In this document: one piece after another, positions 47,607 through 57,624 of the stretch
How the letters are laid out: each line of letters starts with the position of its first letter
How positions within the stretch are numbered: the first letter of the stretch is position 1
Origin: Pseudomonas mendocina
GTDB taxonomy: Bacteria; Pseudomonadota; Gammaproteobacteria; Pseudomonadales; Pseudomonadaceae
Length of the DNA stretch: 64,000 nt
Direction of reading: 5' to 3'
Assembly: GCA_037482215.1 (NCBI GenBank)
Contig: CP148074.1
Span: 1,054,001-1,118,000, forward strand
Program-made: the position numbers and the translations under genes
Notes under the pieces: model-generated
The model's database searches: none
Seen by the model: only the letters and a program-made list of their open reading frames with translations
What the model was told of the DNA's origin: nothing

Positions 47607-50057
47607 ATGAGCAGTGATGTAGGACATACACACAAGCTAGAGGGTCATAGTGACCACAACCTTGATCACAAACATGACCACGGGAGTGATCACGAGCATA
47701 CTCAGGAACAACCCGGGAATCAGGCGTTTGAGGCGCTGAAGGGCACCACACAGAGCCGCTTTCGCATCGAATCCATGGATTGTCCCACAGAGCAAAACCT
47801 GATTCAGAAGAAGCTTGAAAATATGGAGGGCGTTCATGCACTCCAGTTCAATCTGATTCAGCGTGAACTCAGTGTGGATCATAGCTTGTCTGACACCACC
47901 TCAATCACGGCCGCTATTGCTGGGCTGGGTATGCAAGCCGAGCCCCTGGATGCCGGAGCCAGCACCCGTATTCGCATTGAGCAGATGGACTGCCCGACTG
48001 AAGAGCGTCTGATCCGCGATGCCTTGGGCAAGGTGCCGGGTGTCGGCGGCATGCAGTTCAATCTGTTGCAACGGGTGTTGACCGTCAGCCACGGCAGTGA
48101 GGCTTTGCAGAGCATCCTGACCGCTCTGGGCGGGCTTGGTTTTACCCCGGTTGTAGAGCAGAACGATCAGCCCAAAGCTGAAGCCACTCCAGAGCTGCCT
48201 CGCAAATCTCTGTGGCCACTGCTTGTGGCAGGCGTTGCCGCCATTGCCTCTGAGGTGGTCGAGTTCGCTGCAATCAGCCCAGAATGGTTGTCCGCTGTTT
48301 TCGCCGTAGCGGCTATTTTGCTGTGTGGTCTCACCACCTACAAAAAGGGCTGGATTGCCCTTAAAAACCGCAATTTGAACATCAATGCCCTCATGAGCAT
48401 TGCCGTGACGGGCGCTGTCCTGATCGGCCAGTGGCCTGAGGCAGCGATGGTCATGGTGCTGTTTACGATTGCCGAGTTGATCGAAGCGCGCTCGCTGGAC
48501 CGTGCGCGCAATGCTATTCGTGGCCTGATGGACCTGACACCGGCCAAGGCGACGGTGCAGCAGGCAGATGGCAGCTGGCAGGAGATCGACGTACAGGCCA
48601 TTGCCGTAGGCAGCGTGGTGCGCGTGCGTCCCGGCGAGCGTATCGGCCTGGATGGTGAAGTCGTGGAGGGTACTTCGACTGTTAACCAGGCCCCGATCAC
48701 CGGTGAAAGCCTGCCGGTTGAGAAACGCCAAGGTGACCAAGTGTTTGCTGGGACCATCAATGAGGCGGGGGCACTGTCATTCCGCGTATTGGCAGCAGCC
48801 CGTGATACCACCCTGGCGCGGATCATCCATGCCGTAGAGGAGGCACAAGGTTCCAAGGCACCGACTCAACGTTTTGTTGACCAGTTTTCGCGCATCTATA
48901 CCCCGGCGGTATTCATCTTTGCGTTGCTGGTGGCGATTGTTCCGCCGTTGTTTATGGCGGGCGCGTGGCATGACTGGGTCTACCGGGCACTGGTGCTGTT
49001 GGTGGTGGCGTGCCCATGCGCGTTGGTGATCTCGACTCCAGTGACCATCGTCAGTGGTCTGGCCGCTGCAGCTCGTAAAGGCATTCTGATTAAGGGCGGT
49101 GTGTACCTTGAAAATGGTCGGCACCTGAGTGCGCTTGCGCTGGATAAAACCGGCACCATCACTCATGGCAAGCCTGTGCAGACCGATGCCATCAACCTGG
49201 TCCAAGGTAGCGAAGCACTGCATGGTAGTTGGGCCGCAAGCCTGGCCGCTCGCTCCGATCACCCAGTGTCCCGAGCACTGGCCAAACAGGCTGAAGAAAA
49301 TACCGTGGCGCTGCTGGAGGTCAATGCTTTCGAAGCCCTGGCTGGCCGTGGTACTAAAGGTGAAATTGACGGCGTGCAATTGTACATGGGCAACCATCGA
49401 CTGGTGGAGGAGCTGGGCTTGTGCTCTCCCGAGCTGGAAGCGTCTATTAATGAACTGGAGCGTCAGGGCAAAAGCGTGGTGGCCTTGTGTGATGCGCAGC
49501 GTCCGCTAATGCTGCTGGCCGTTGCCGACACGGTGCGCGATACCAGTCTTCAGGCCATTGCTGAGCTGCATGAGCTGGGCGTCAGTACCACCATGTTGAC
49601 CGGTGATAACGTGCACACTGCTGCAGCGATTGCCGCTCAGGTGGGTGTGGACGATGCTCGTGGCGACCTGCTGCCGGAAGACAAGTTGGCCTGGGTCAAC
49701 GAAAGTCAGAGCAAAGGACTGGTGGTGGGCATGGTCGGTGACGGCATCAATGATGCCCCGGCGCTGGCCAAAGCCCAGATTGGTTTCGCCATGGGCGCAG
49801 CCGGTACTGACACCGCCATCGAGACCGCCGACGTGGCGCTGATGAACGACGATCTGCGCAAAATCCCGGCTTTTGTGCGCCTGTCCCGCAAGACCGCCAA
49901 CGTGCTTAAGCAGAACATCGTTCTGGCACTGGGCATCAAGGCTGTCTTCCTGGGCATGACCCTGACCGGAGACGCCACCATGTGGATGGCTGTATTCGCT
50001 GACATGGGTGTCAGCCTGCTGGTGGTGTTTAACGGGCTGAGGTTGTTGCGCAGTTGA
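47607..50057 (+). CDS. cadA: Cadmium/zinc-exporting P1B-type ATPase CadA
   Basis: 816 residues from the ATG at 47607 (GGGAG upstream). The N-terminus is His/Asp-rich (HKLEGHSDHNLDHKHDHGSD). Two HMA-like domains follow, each with MDCPTE instead of the two-cysteine GMTCxxC motif. P-type ATPase features: actuator TGESLP, membrane CPC ion site in VVACPCALVIS, phosphorylation site DKTGTIT, HP motif in RSDHPVSRA, TGDN, and hinge GDGINDAPALA. It exports Cd, Zn or Pb from the cytoplasm. It is divergent from cadR. Confidence 0.94.
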   Translation: MSSDVGHTHKLEGHSDHNLDHKHDHGSDHEHTQEQPGNQAFEALKGTTQSRFRIESMDCPTEQNLIQKKLENMEGVHALQFNLIQRELSVDHSLSDTTSITAAIAGLGMQAEPLDAGASTRIRIEQMDCPTEERLIRDALGKVPGVGGMQFNLLQRVLTVSHGSEALQSILTALGGLGFTPVVEQNDQPKAEATPELPRKSLWPLLVAGVAAIASEVVEFAAISPEWLSAVFAVAAILLCGLTTYKKGWIALKNRNLNINALMSIAVTGAVLIGQWPEAAMVMVLFTIAELIEARSLDRARNAIRGLMDLTPAKATVQQADGSWQEIDVQAIAVGSVVRVRPGERIGLDGEVVEGTSTVNQAPITGESLPVEKRQGDQVFAGTINEAGALSFRVLAAARDTTLARIIHAVEEAQGSKAPTQRFVDQFSRIYTPAVFIFALLVAIVPPLFMAGAWHDWVYRALVLLVVACPCALVISTPVTIVSGLAAAARKGILIKGGVYLENGRHLSALALDKTGTITHGKPVQTDAINLVQGSEALHGSWAASLAARSDHPVSRALAKQAEENTVALLEVNAFEALAGRGTKGEIDGVQLYMGNHRLVEELGLCSPELEASINELERQGKSVVALCDAQRPLMLLAVADTVRDTSLQAIAELHELGVSTTMLTGDNVHTAAAIAAQVGVDDARGDLLPEDKLAWVNESQSKGLVVGMVGDGINDAPALAKAQIGFAMGAAGTDTAIETADVALMNDDLRKIPAFVRLSRKTANVLKQNIVLALGIKAVFLGMTLTGDATMWMAVFADMGVSLLVVFNGLRLLRS

Positions 50058-50066
50058 TAGCGTGTC

Positions 50067-50096
50067 AACCCTGCAGGGTGAGTATCCTGCAGGTTT
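50067..50096 (+). terminator. Terminator of cadA
   Basis: Stem formed by 50067-50077 and 50086-50095 (CCTGCAGG core, one bulge) followed by TTT, 10 nt after the cadA stop. Confidence 0.65.
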
Positions 50097-50427
50097 GCTA
50101 AATGGGGACAGGTGAGCTCAATCAGCCAGCTTGGGCTGAAGTAATGACTGTGAAGGGAGTGGATGTGGCATCAGGAATATAGTGACCACTGTTGGTGGCC
50201 TATTGCAGTAAGCGATGGCTATTGGGTAAATGAGAGATCATCGTTACATCCTTATTTTTATTTACCTTTACGTAAACGTAAAAATGAATCAACCTGTTCC
50301 CATCACCTCGCGTCATCTTAATAACAATGTAATGACGTCACGCGGCTCGAGATAGGCTGAAGGCTGTACGAGCAGCAGCTGAGGTTTCGACATTCAAAGG
50401 TGGACGGCCGCCCCTCTGGAGTGAGTA
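50097..50427. other. Intergenic region before the sigma54 activator gene
   Basis: No gene is visible in these 330 bases. They contain a strong 16-bp palindromic site at 50267-50282, listed separately, and presumably the promoter of the activator gene. Confidence 0.4.
50267..50282. promoter_or_regulatory. LiuR-like palindrome TTTACGT-AA-ACGTAAA
   Basis: Perfect 7-bp half-sites with a 2-bp centre. The sequence closely matches operators of MerR-family LiuR-type regulators, which control leucine/isovalerate-type catabolism in gammaproteobacteria. It lies 146 nt upstream of the sigma54 activator. No LiuR gene is in the window. Confidence 0.5.
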
Positions 50428-52317
50428 ATGGCACAGAAAATCCCTAACAGTCATTTTCACCAATCGCGTCAGGCGCGTTTGCGCTTGGTCAACGAGGGCG
50501 AGCTGCCCCCAGGCGTTGTGCGCGAAGAAATTGATGCCTCTTGGCGGCGTAGTCTTGGTTACGGCCTCGATTGCCTGGAAGGCGAGCGTGAGGATCTGTC
50601 GCTTGACCTGAAGATTTTGCTCGACAGCAATCGCCTGCTGATTGATGCAGCGATGCCGGAGATGGAGTATCTGGTGTCCCAGCAGGGGCAGGGCGGGGTG
50701 GTGATTTTGGGCGATGCCCAGGCCAATGTGCTGGTTATTGAGGGCCAGGCCGACCCTCTCAGGCAGCTCGGTTTGCGTGATTTACGTCCCGGTAGCTGTT
50801 GGAGTGAGGCGCAGCGCGGCACCAACGCGTTGGGCACGGCGATTCTTGAAGGAAAGCCGACCCTTATCAATTGCGGTGAGCATTACCTCGACCGGCTTAG
50901 CCCGTTCTCATGCACCTCTGTTCCGTTGCGTGACCCGCACGGGCGTGTAGTTGGCGTGCTTGATCTGACCCGCGAAGGCGTCATGGCTCAGCCGCAAGAC
51001 AACCTGACAACCCTCATGCTGGCCGCTGGCAACATCGAGAGCCGTCTGTTCGGTCTGTATCACCCTGAGCACTTGGTGCTGGCTTTCCATAATCGTCCTC
51101 AGTACCTCGGCAGTGCTTGGCATGGTCTGCTGGCGCTGAGCCTTGAAGGTGAGGTGCTGGCCGCCAACGAGCGGGCTTGCGATCTGTTCCAGTTGCGGCG
51201 AGAGGCGCTGATCGGGCGCCGGGCCAGCGATCTGATTGGCGAGCGTACGCCACAACTTATTACGCGCCTGCTGCAAGGCGGCATCATCAGTGTGCAAACC
51301 TCAAAAGGTGAGTTCTTTTTCCGCAGTTTGCAGGTGCCTCGGCATACCAGTGTGAGCAAGGTGCCTCCGGCGCCTAGGAGTGCCACAGGCGCTAAGTTGC
51401 AGGCACTGGAGGAGCTTGCCGCGCATGACAGCCGTTTTGCCCGTTCCTTGCGTATGGCGTGCCAAGGTTTAGCCAATGACTTGCCCGTGTTGCTGCTGGG
51501 GGAGACTGGTACAGGTAAAGAGGTCGTAGCGCGTGCTCTGCATCAGGCGGGCAGTCGTGCGGATAAACCGTTCGTTGCGGTTAACTGTGCGGCTATTCCT
51601 GAGGGGCTTATTGAGTCTGAGTTGTTTGGCTATCGCGAGGGTGCATTTACCGGTTCGCGCCGTGGTGGGATGGTCGGCCGACTGATGCAGGCCCATGGCG
51701 GCACGCTGTTTCTCGACGAAATCGGTGACATGCCGATGGCCTTGCAGGCACGACTGCTGCGGGTGCTGCAAGAGCGCCGTGTATCACCGTTGGGGGCGGG
51801 CGAGGAGCAGGATATTGATGTGGCACTGATCTGCGCGACTCACCAAGACCTCAAACGTCTGGTGATGGAAAAACAGTTCCGGGAAGACCTCTATTACCGT
51901 ATCAATGGCGTCAGCTTGCGCCTGCCAGCGTTGCGTGAGCGTGATGACCTGGAGCAGATGGTGACGCGGGTGCTGCACAAGCATGGTGCGGTGAATGTGA
52001 CCTTGGATAAATCCCTTTCCGAACTGCTGATGAGCTATGACTGGCCGGGCAACATTCGCCAGCTGGAGATGGTGCTGCGGGCAGCGTTGGCTATGCGCGA
52101 AGAAGGTGAGACTGTACTCACGCTGGACCATCTCACTGACAGCCTGATTGATGAGCTGACGGGCAGTTGCCGTCAGGCGGGCAGCATCCGCGAGAATGAA
52201 ATGGAATTGATCCGCGCAAGCCTGGAACGTCATCAGGGCAATGTTTCTGCAGCGGCAGACGCGCTGGGCATCAGCCGCGCCACGTTGTACCGCAAGCTCA
52301 AGCAAATGGGTAAATGA
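50428..52317 (+). CDS. Sigma54-dependent activator with GAF domain (AcoR type)
   Basis: 629 residues. A GAF-like sensor domain spans about 50-210 ([45 protein letters not shown] segment), with a PAS-like stretch near 235-300. The AAA+ domain has Walker A GETGTGKE, sigma54 loop GAFTGS, Walker [12 protein letters not shown] and arginine finger [12 protein letters not shown]-terminal Fis-type HTH follows ([20 protein letters not shown]). It lies at the head of the qhp cluster, in which two sigma54-type promoters are visible, so it is probably the activator of amine oxidation. The ligand is unknown. In Paracoccus the qhp regulator is of AraC type, so control differs here. Confidence 0.9.
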   Translation: MAQKIPNSHFHQSRQARLRLVNEGELPPGVVREEIDASWRRSLGYGLDCLEGEREDLSLDLKILLDSNRLLIDAAMPEMEYLVSQQGQGGVVILGDAQANVLVIEGQADPLRQLGLRDLRPGSCWSEAQRGTNALGTAILEGKPTLINCGEHYLDRLSPFSCTSVPLRDPHGRVVGVLDLTREGVMAQPQDNLTTLMLAAGNIESRLFGLYHPEHLVLAFHNRPQYLGSAWHGLLALSLEGEVLAANERACDLFQLRREALIGRRASDLIGERTPQLITRLLQGGIISVQTSKGEFFFRSLQVPRHTSVSKVPPAPRSATGAKLQALEELAAHDSRFARSLRMACQGLANDLPVLLLGETGTGKEVVARALHQAGSRADKPFVAVNCAAIPEGLIESELFGYREGAFTGSRRGGMVGRLMQAHGGTLFLDEIGDMPMALQARLLRVLQERRVSPLGAGEEQDIDVALICATHQDLKRLVMEKQFREDLYYRINGVSLRLPALRERDDLEQMVTRVLHKHGAVNVTLDKSLSELLMSYDWPGNIRQLEMVLRAALAMREEGETVLTLDHLTDSLIDELTGSCRQAGSIRENEMELIRASLERHQGNVSAAADALGISRATLYRKLKQMGK

Positions 52318-52334
52318 AGGGCGTTAAGCCCTTC
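52316..52334 (+). terminator. Hairpin after the activator gene
   Basis: Seven-bp stem GAAGGGC/GCCCTTC with loop GTTAA, overlapping the stop codon of the activator gene and 45 nt before qhpF. It may partly separate their transcription. Confidence 0.5.
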
Positions 52335-52378
52335 ATTGCGCTTTGCACGTTAATCGCCCTTGTTGTTGCTGGTAGTCC

Positions 52379-54103
52379 ATGCGCCGATTTCTGATCAAGC
52401 TGATTGAAACCCCCGATCCTGAGTTATTGAACCGCGCCCTAGGCTGGTTATTCAGCTTTGTGCGCCCCCACTGGCGTGCAATTGCTGCCTTATTGGGGCT
52501 GTCTTTGTGCGCCTCTTTGCTGGTGCTGGCGCAACCGTGGTTGACCAAGACCTTGATCGACGATGGCCTGCTGGCCAAGGATTTCCCGCTGCTGGTCAAG
52601 GTGGCGGTGGGCATGATCGCGGTGGGGATTTTCAGCACCTTGCTGTCGGGCCTGAATCGCTACCTGCACACGCGCTTGTCTGGGCGCATTCTGTTTGCCT
52701 TGCGTGATGATCTGTATCGCCATCTGCAAAAGCTCTCTCCGGCGTTCTACGGGCGCAAGCGCATCGGCGACATCATGTCCCGGTTGGACGGCGATGTGGC
52801 GGAAATCCAGCGTTTTGCGGTGGACTCCATGTTCTCTGCCGTGTCCAGCATCATTGGTCTGCTGGGGGCGGTGGTGCTGATGTTGATGCTGTCTTGGCAG
52901 TTATCCCTGCTGTTGCTGGTGCTGGTTCCCATTGAGGTGCTCTGGCTGCGCTGGATGCGGCGCAAGGTCGAACGGGAGGTTCGCAGCCTGCGGGAGCGCT
53001 CGGCGGATATGTCATCGTTCCTGGTCGAGACGTTGCCCGCAATGAAGTTCATACAGGCCGCAGGTGCTCAACGGCGTGAATCGGGCCGCCTGGAGTCGTT
53101 GGGGCAGGGCTACATGAGCCAGCTCTTGAGGGTGCAGGTCACGGAGTTTGTAACCCATGCCGTACCCGGCACACTGACTTCGCTGTCGCGAGCCTGCGCG
53201 TTCTTGATTGGCGGCTATTGGGTGATTCAGGGCACCTGGCAACTGGGAGCTTTGATCGCTTTTTCGACCTATTTGGGCATGGCAGTTGGGCCTGTCCAGA
53301 GTCTGTTGGGCTTGTATGTTGCCTTGCAGCGTATGACGGTCAGCCTCGGCCGGGTGATGGAGCTGCAGCAAGAGCCGGTGTCCGTGTCTGCACCTGTTGT
53401 GCCTAAGCCGTTGCCTGAAGGTCGAGGCGAACTGCGCCTTGAGGATGTGTGTTTTGCCCACGAGCAGCGCAGCGGCGCGGTGTTACAGGGAGCTAGCGCT
53501 GTGATTCCTGCGGGCCTCAAGGTCGCATTTAGCGGTGCTTCCGGGGTGGGTAAGTCGACGTTGATTGACTTGCTGCAGCGTTTTTATGATCCCGATCAGG
53601 GCCGAATCACACTCGATGGCTGCGATCTGCGCGAATTGGATTTATTCGAGCTGCGCCGCAGCATCGCTGTGGTCAGTCAGGAGACGGTACTGTTTCGCGG
53701 CACCCTCGCAGAAAACCTGGCCTACAGTGCCCCAACGGCCACGCGTGAAGAGTTACAGCGCGTGGCGCATTTGGCGCGTTTGGATGATTTGATCGAGCGC
53801 CTGCCATTGGGCCTCGACAGCCCGATTGGGGAACGCGGTCAACAGCTTTCAGGCGGGCAGAAACAGCGCATTGCCATTGCCCGAGCCTTGCTGCAAGACC
53901 CGCGCATACTGGTGCTTGATGAGGCCACGTCGGCGGTGGATGAGGCGACCGAACAAGAAGTCATCGCTGCCATCGACCAGCTGTTTGCCGGGCGCACACG
54001 GATCCTGATCAGCCACCGTCCATCGACCCTGCGCGAGGCGGATTTGAGTTTGCGTCTGGAACAAGGTCAGTTGCATGAGTCCGACAATCGCCATGAACAC
54101 TGA
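52379..54103 (+). CDS. qhpF: QhpF, ABC transporter for export of the amine dehydrogenase gamma subunit
   Basis: 574 residues with six membrane segments to about residue 300, then an ATPase domain: Walker A SGASGVGKST, signature LSGGQKQRIAIARAL, Walker B ILVLDEATSAVDE, and switch His in LISHRPST. By itself it looks like a generic exporter, but the genes that follow (QhpE protease, QhpG monooxygenase, qhpADCB) define it as QhpF. In studied systems QhpF moves the crosslinked gamma subunit to the periplasm. It overlaps qhpE by 29 nt. Confidence 0.85.
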   Translation: MRRFLIKLIETPDPELLNRALGWLFSFVRPHWRAIAALLGLSLCASLLVLAQPWLTKTLIDDGLLAKDFPLLVKVAVGMIAVGIFSTLLSGLNRYLHTRLSGRILFALRDDLYRHLQKLSPAFYGRKRIGDIMSRLDGDVAEIQRFAVDSMFSAVSSIIGLLGAVVLMLMLSWQLSLLLLVLVPIEVLWLRWMRRKVEREVRSLRERSADMSSFLVETLPAMKFIQAAGAQRRESGRLESLGQGYMSQLLRVQVTEFVTHAVPGTLTSLSRACAFLIGGYWVIQGTWQLGALIAFSTYLGMAVGPVQSLLGLYVALQRMTVSLGRVMELQQEPVSVSAPVVPKPLPEGRGELRLEDVCFAHEQRSGAVLQGASAVIPAGLKVAFSGASGVGKSTLIDLLQRFYDPDQGRITLDGCDLRELDLFELRRSIAVVSQETVLFRGTLAENLAYSAPTATREELQRVAHLARLDDLIERLPLGLDSPIGERGQQLSGGQKQRIAIARALLQDPRILVLDEATSAVDEATEQEVIAAIDQLFAGRTRILISHRPSTLREADLSLRLEQGQLHESDNRHEH

Positions 54104-54761
54104 GTTGCGTATCGGTTTTATCGACAGCGGCTTTGCTCCACACCAAGCCCCACGCATTACCCAGGCGCGGCGTTTCTGGCTGGAAGGCGATGAATTGCGT
54201 CAGGGCGAGCCACTGCCTGATGCGCTGGGGCATGGTTGTGGGGTGTTGGATGCCCTGTGCGCCCAAAGTGAAACGGTCAGCGTGTTCAGCGCGCAGGTGT
54301 TCGCCGGGCAGTGGCAGACCAGTCCGTTACAGATTGCAGCCGCTCTGTACTGGTTGTTGGAGCAGAACGTCAGCCTAATCAACATGAGCCTGGGGCTGCG
54401 CAGTGATCGGCCAGTGCTGCGTGAGGCATGCGCCGAGTTGCAGTCTGCTGGCGTGCTGCTGTGTGCTTCCAGCCCAGCCCAGGGCGAGCCTGTTTATCCG
54501 GCCAGCTACCCTGGCGTCATTCGTATCACCGGGGATGCGCGTTGCAATCCCGGGCAGTGGTCTTGGCTTAACAGTGCTCAGGCAGATTTCGGTGCACACG
54601 TCAGCAGAGGTTCAGGGCTGGCCGGGGCCAGTTTGGCTTGCGCGACGCTCAGCGGACTCATTGTTGGTTATCTGCAAGAACACCCTGATGCAGACCGGCA
54701 GAGCGTGTTTGACTGGCTCAGCCGCGGGGCTGCCTATACCGGTCAGGAGCGACGTCGATGA
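54075..54761 (+). CDS. qhpE: QhpE, subtilisin-like protease removing the gamma-subunit leader
   Basis: 228 residues from the ATG at 54075 (AAGG 8 nt upstream; another ATG at 54093). The catalytic triad is visible: Asp in GFIDSGF, His in LGHGCGVLDA, and Ser in LAGASLACATLSG. INMSLGLRSDRPVL is a typical subtilase strand. There is no signal peptide, so it acts in the cytoplasm. It cuts the 28-residue leader of QhpC after the radical-SAM crosslinks form. It overlaps both neighbours, showing tight coupling with qhpF and qhpG. Confidence 0.88.
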   Translation: MSPTIAMNTELRIGFIDSGFAPHQAPRITQARRFWLEGDELRQGEPLPDALGHGCGVLDALCAQSETVSVFSAQVFAGQWQTSPLQIAAALYWLLEQNVSLINMSLGLRSDRPVLREACAELQSAGVLLCASSPAQGEPVYPASYPGVIRITGDARCNPGQWSWLNSAQADFGAHVSRGSGLAGASLACATLSGLIVGYLQEHPDADRQSVFDWLSRGAAYTGQERRR

Positions 54762-56059
54762 GCGATCCGATCATTGCGGTATTAGGTGCGGGGCCGGCGG
54801 GCTGTGCAGTGGCACTGGGGCTGAGGCGTTTGGGCTATCAAGTCCGTGTGGTGGGTGAGTGGCGCCGTTTTGCTGCGGTGGAGGGCATCTCCGCCCGCGT
54901 GCTTGAGGGGCTGCGCCAAGTGGGGCTGAATCAGGCACTGGCCAGCGCTGCTGCGCCAACGCCACGGCGGGTGCTTTGGAATGGCTTGGATCAAATTGCC
55001 AACACCGAGCAACTGCTGGATCGACCGTTATTCGATGCTGCATTACGTCGGGATCTGGCTGAGGGCGGCGTAGCGTTCAGCGAAGGGCGAGTGCGCCAGC
55101 TCGTTCAAGAAGCCGGCCGCCACCGGGTTGTGCTGGATAGTGGCGAATCGCTGCTGGCTGACTTTCTGGTGGAGGCGCGTGGACGTCAGGCGCCTCTGAG
55201 TAAGGGGCGTGTCCGCGGCCCGGAAACCGTCAGCTTACTCAGTACGTGGCAGGGCCGGGCTGGGCGTCCGGGCTCAGCCGTGGAGAGTCTGGAGGATGGT
55301 TGGGCGTGGATGGCCGCGCTGGATGATGGCCGCTGTTATTGGCAGATCACCTTGGATGCTGGTGCTGCCGAGCTGCCGTCGCGGGATGCACTGGATGTGT
55401 ACTGTGCCGCACGACGCCAATCCTCGGCGCTGGCGGCTGAATTATTTGGCGACTCAGTCAATACGCAGGCGCCGGTGTATGCCCGCAGTAGCACCGCGAT
55501 TCTGGCGCAACAGGTGGTGGGCGAAAACTGGATTCGTGTGGGCGATGCAGCCATGGCGGTCGATCCACTCTCGGGCAATGGCGTGTTCCAGTCATTGTCT
55601 TCGGCGTTGCAGGCTCCGGCAGTGATTAACACGCTGCTCCAGCACCCTGGAAGGGCAGAGCTTGCCAGTCGCTTTCATCATCAGCGAGTTGAACACCTGT
55701 TTATGCGCTTTGCCCGTACCGGTCGGGATTTCTATGCCATGGAACAGCGTTGGCCTGAGCATGGCTTTTGGCAGGCGCGACGGAGCTGGCCCGATGCAGA
55801 ACCCATGCATGCAGCGGCTGATTTCGAGCAACTGCGGGTGGCACGTATGCCGGTGCTTAATGACGGTTTGATTGATGAAGCTGAAGTGGTGATCACGGCT
55901 GATCAGCCGTTAGGCATTTGGCACATCAATGGCGTGGCGTTGGCGCCTATCGTGCGCAGTGTGCAGGCGGGGCAGCTTGAGAAGGCGCTGGAGCTGTTAC
56001 AGCCAGCACAGAAGCAGATGATTCAGGGCTGGCTGTTACAACAAGGTTACCGGCCCTGA
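54758..56059 (+). CDS. qhpG: QhpG, FAD-dependent monooxygenase for CTQ formation
   Basis: 433 residues. The N-terminal dinucleotide motif is AVLGAGPAGCAVALGLRRLGY. The second FAD motif is VGDAAMAVDPLSGNGVFQSL (GD motif near residue 265), as in tryptophan halogenase-like and PHBH-like flavoproteins. QhpG hydroxylates the tryptophan that becomes cysteine tryptophylquinone in the gamma subunit. Its start overlaps the qhpE stop (ATGA). A terminator hairpin lies at its 3' end. Confidence 0.87.
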   Translation: MSDPIIAVLGAGPAGCAVALGLRRLGYQVRVVGEWRRFAAVEGISARVLEGLRQVGLNQALASAAAPTPRRVLWNGLDQIANTEQLLDRPLFDAALRRDLAEGGVAFSEGRVRQLVQEAGRHRVVLDSGESLLADFLVEARGRQAPLSKGRVRGPETVSLLSTWQGRAGRPGSAVESLEDGWAWMAALDDGRCYWQITLDAGAAELPSRDALDVYCAARRQSSALAAELFGDSVNTQAPVYARSSTAILAQQVVGENWIRVGDAAMAVDPLSGNGVFQSLSSALQAPAVINTLLQHPGRAELASRFHHQRVEHLFMRFARTGRDFYAMEQRWPEHGFWQARRSWPDAEPMHAAADFEQLRVARMPVLNDGLIDEAEVVITADQPLGIWHINGVALAPIVRSVQAGQLEKALELLQPAQKQMIQGWLLQQGYRP

Positions 56060-56071
56060 GCGGGCCGGTAA
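56047..56071. terminator. Bidirectional terminator between qhpG and the aldehyde dehydrogenase
   Basis: Perfect 10-bp stem TTACCGGCCC (56047-56056) with 56062-56071, loop TGAGC. It overlaps the last codons of qhpG and separates two convergent genes; there is no long T-run. Confidence 0.65.
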
Positions 56072-56092
56072 GTCTGCACGAGTCGATCAGCT

Positions 56093-57586
56093 TCAGAGCT
56101 TGATCAGGACCGATTTCAGCTCGGTGTAGTGCTCAATGGCAGCTGCCCCCATTTCGCGGCCAACACCGGAGAGCTTGTAACCGCCGAACGGCAGTGCTGG
56201 GTCGAGGGCGCTGTGGCAGTTCACCCATACCGAGCCGGACTTGATGCGTGGAATCATGCGGTGCACGGCGCCCAGATCGTTGGACCAAATGCTCGCGCCT
56301 AAGCCGTATGGGTTGTCATTGGCCATATGCACCACTTCGTCGATGGTATCGAACGGCATGGCAACCAGAACCGGGCCAAAGATTTCTTCTTGCACCAAGC
56401 GATGCTTCTGGTCGACGTCGACGATAACGGTCGGCTTGACGAAGTAGCCAGGGCCGAAGCTCTCACCACCACAGGCGATGGTCGCGCCCAGTTCGCGGCC
56501 CAAGTTGATGTAACCGGCAACGCGCTCTTGTTGTTTGGCAGAAATCAGCGGACCCATTTGCACGCTTGGGTCCAGGCCGTTGCCCAGTTTCATGCCGTTA
56601 GCGATACCGGCGATGTCGGCGATAACGTTATCGAAGTGCTTGCGGTGCACGTACAGGCGCGAGCCTGCGCAGCAAACCTGGCCTTGGTTGAAGAAGATGG
56701 CGGTGGCAGCACCGGCAGCCGCTTCGGCAAGGTTAGCGTCGGGCATTACGATGGTCGGAGACTTGCCGCCCAGCTCCAGCGTTACGCGGGTCATGTTATC
56801 CATGGCCGCTTTACCGATTTGTTTACCGACTTCAGTGGAGCCGGTGAAGGTCAGTTTATCCACACCTGGATGACGGGTCAGAGCAACGCCCGCTTCAAGG
56901 CCGGTGCCTGTCACCACGTTAAACACGCCGCTCGGATAGCCCGCCTCCAGGACCAGTTCGGCCAATTTCAGGGCGCTCAGCGGTGTTTCGTCAGCAGGCT
57001 TGAGCACAACGGTGCAGCCAGTGGCCAGAGCCGGGCCGAGTTTCCAGCAAGCCAGCAGCAGCGGGAAGTTCCAGGCAACAATGGCACCGACTACACCCAC
57101 CGCTTCACGGCGGATAAAACCGTGGAACTCTTCGCCCGGCATCAGCGGTACCGAGGCTTCAATAGTGCTGCCTTCGATCTTGGTTGCCCAACCTGCCATA
57201 TAACGCAGGAAGTCGATGGCCAGTTGCACGTCCATCACTTTGGCGACAACGGCGCTTTTACCGTTATTCAGGCATTCAAGCTCGGCGAGTTCTTGAGCAT
57301 CACGCTCCATCAGGTCCGCCAGGCGCCACAGCAGGTTTTGGCGCTCACGTGGGCGCATACGGCTCCAGGCTGAGTCATCAAAGGCTTGGCGGGCAGCTTT
57401 TACGGCGCGGTCGACGTCTTCAGCATTAGCAGAGGGAACCTGGCCGATCACTTCGCCAGTGGCCGGGTTGCGGAAACTCATGGTGTTGCCGCTGTTTGCG
57501 TCCTGCCATTCTGCGCCTATCAGCATTTGTAACTTGCGGTTGAGGAAGGCCTGGGTCTGGGGCAGGACGGAATGGTCGACGGACAT
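56093..57586 (-). CDS. NAD(P)-dependent aldehyde dehydrogenase, phenylacetaldehyde-dehydrogenase type
   Basis: 497 residues. Catalytic Glu in ELGGKSPTIV, nucleophile Cys in NQGQVCCAGSRLYV, Rossmann motif FTGSTEVGKQIG, and substrate region WVNCHSALDPALPFGGYKLSG. Full length for the family and close to FeaB/PadA/PeaE enzymes. It would oxidise the aldehyde released by the quinohemoprotein amine dehydrogenase to the acid. It is transcribed away from qhpA with its own sigma54-type promoter at 57625-57640. The exact aldehyde is not determined. Confidence 0.9.
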   Translation of the reverse strand: MSVDHSVLPQTQAFLNRKLQMLIGAEWQDANSGNTMSFRNPATGEVIGQVPSANAEDVDRAVKAARQAFDDSAWSRMRPRERQNLLWRLADLMERDAQELAELECLNNGKSAVVAKVMDVQLAIDFLRYMAGWATKIEGSTIEASVPLMPGEEFHGFIRREAVGVVGAIVAWNFPLLLACWKLGPALATGCTVVLKPADETPLSALKLAELVLEAGYPSGVFNVVTGTGLEAGVALTRHPGVDKLTFTGSTEVGKQIGKAAMDNMTRVTLELGGKSPTIVMPDANLAEAAAGAATAIFFNQGQVCCAGSRLYVHRKHFDNVIADIAGIANGMKLGNGLDPSVQMGPLISAKQQERVAGYINLGRELGATIACGGESFGPGYFVKPTVIVDVDQKHRLVQEEIFGPVLVAMPFDTIDEVVHMANDNPYGLGASIWSNDLGAVHRMIPRIKSGSVWVNCHSALDPALPFGGYKLSGVGREMGAAAIEHYTELKSVLIKL

Positions 57587-57624
57587 GGGTAGAACCTCTT
57601 CTTATTGACGTTGTTCCGCCCTGT

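Noticed and set aside
52379..56059. Bacteriocin or RiPP exporter-protease-flavoenzyme cassette
   Set aside because: The ABC transporter, subtilase and flavin enzyme are explained by the known maturation set of quinohemoprotein amine dehydrogenase, whose structural genes follow directly.
56327..57373. 348-codon plus-strand frame opposite the aldehyde dehydrogenase
   Set aside because: Shadow of a clearly identified gene; low-complexity composition and no homology pattern.
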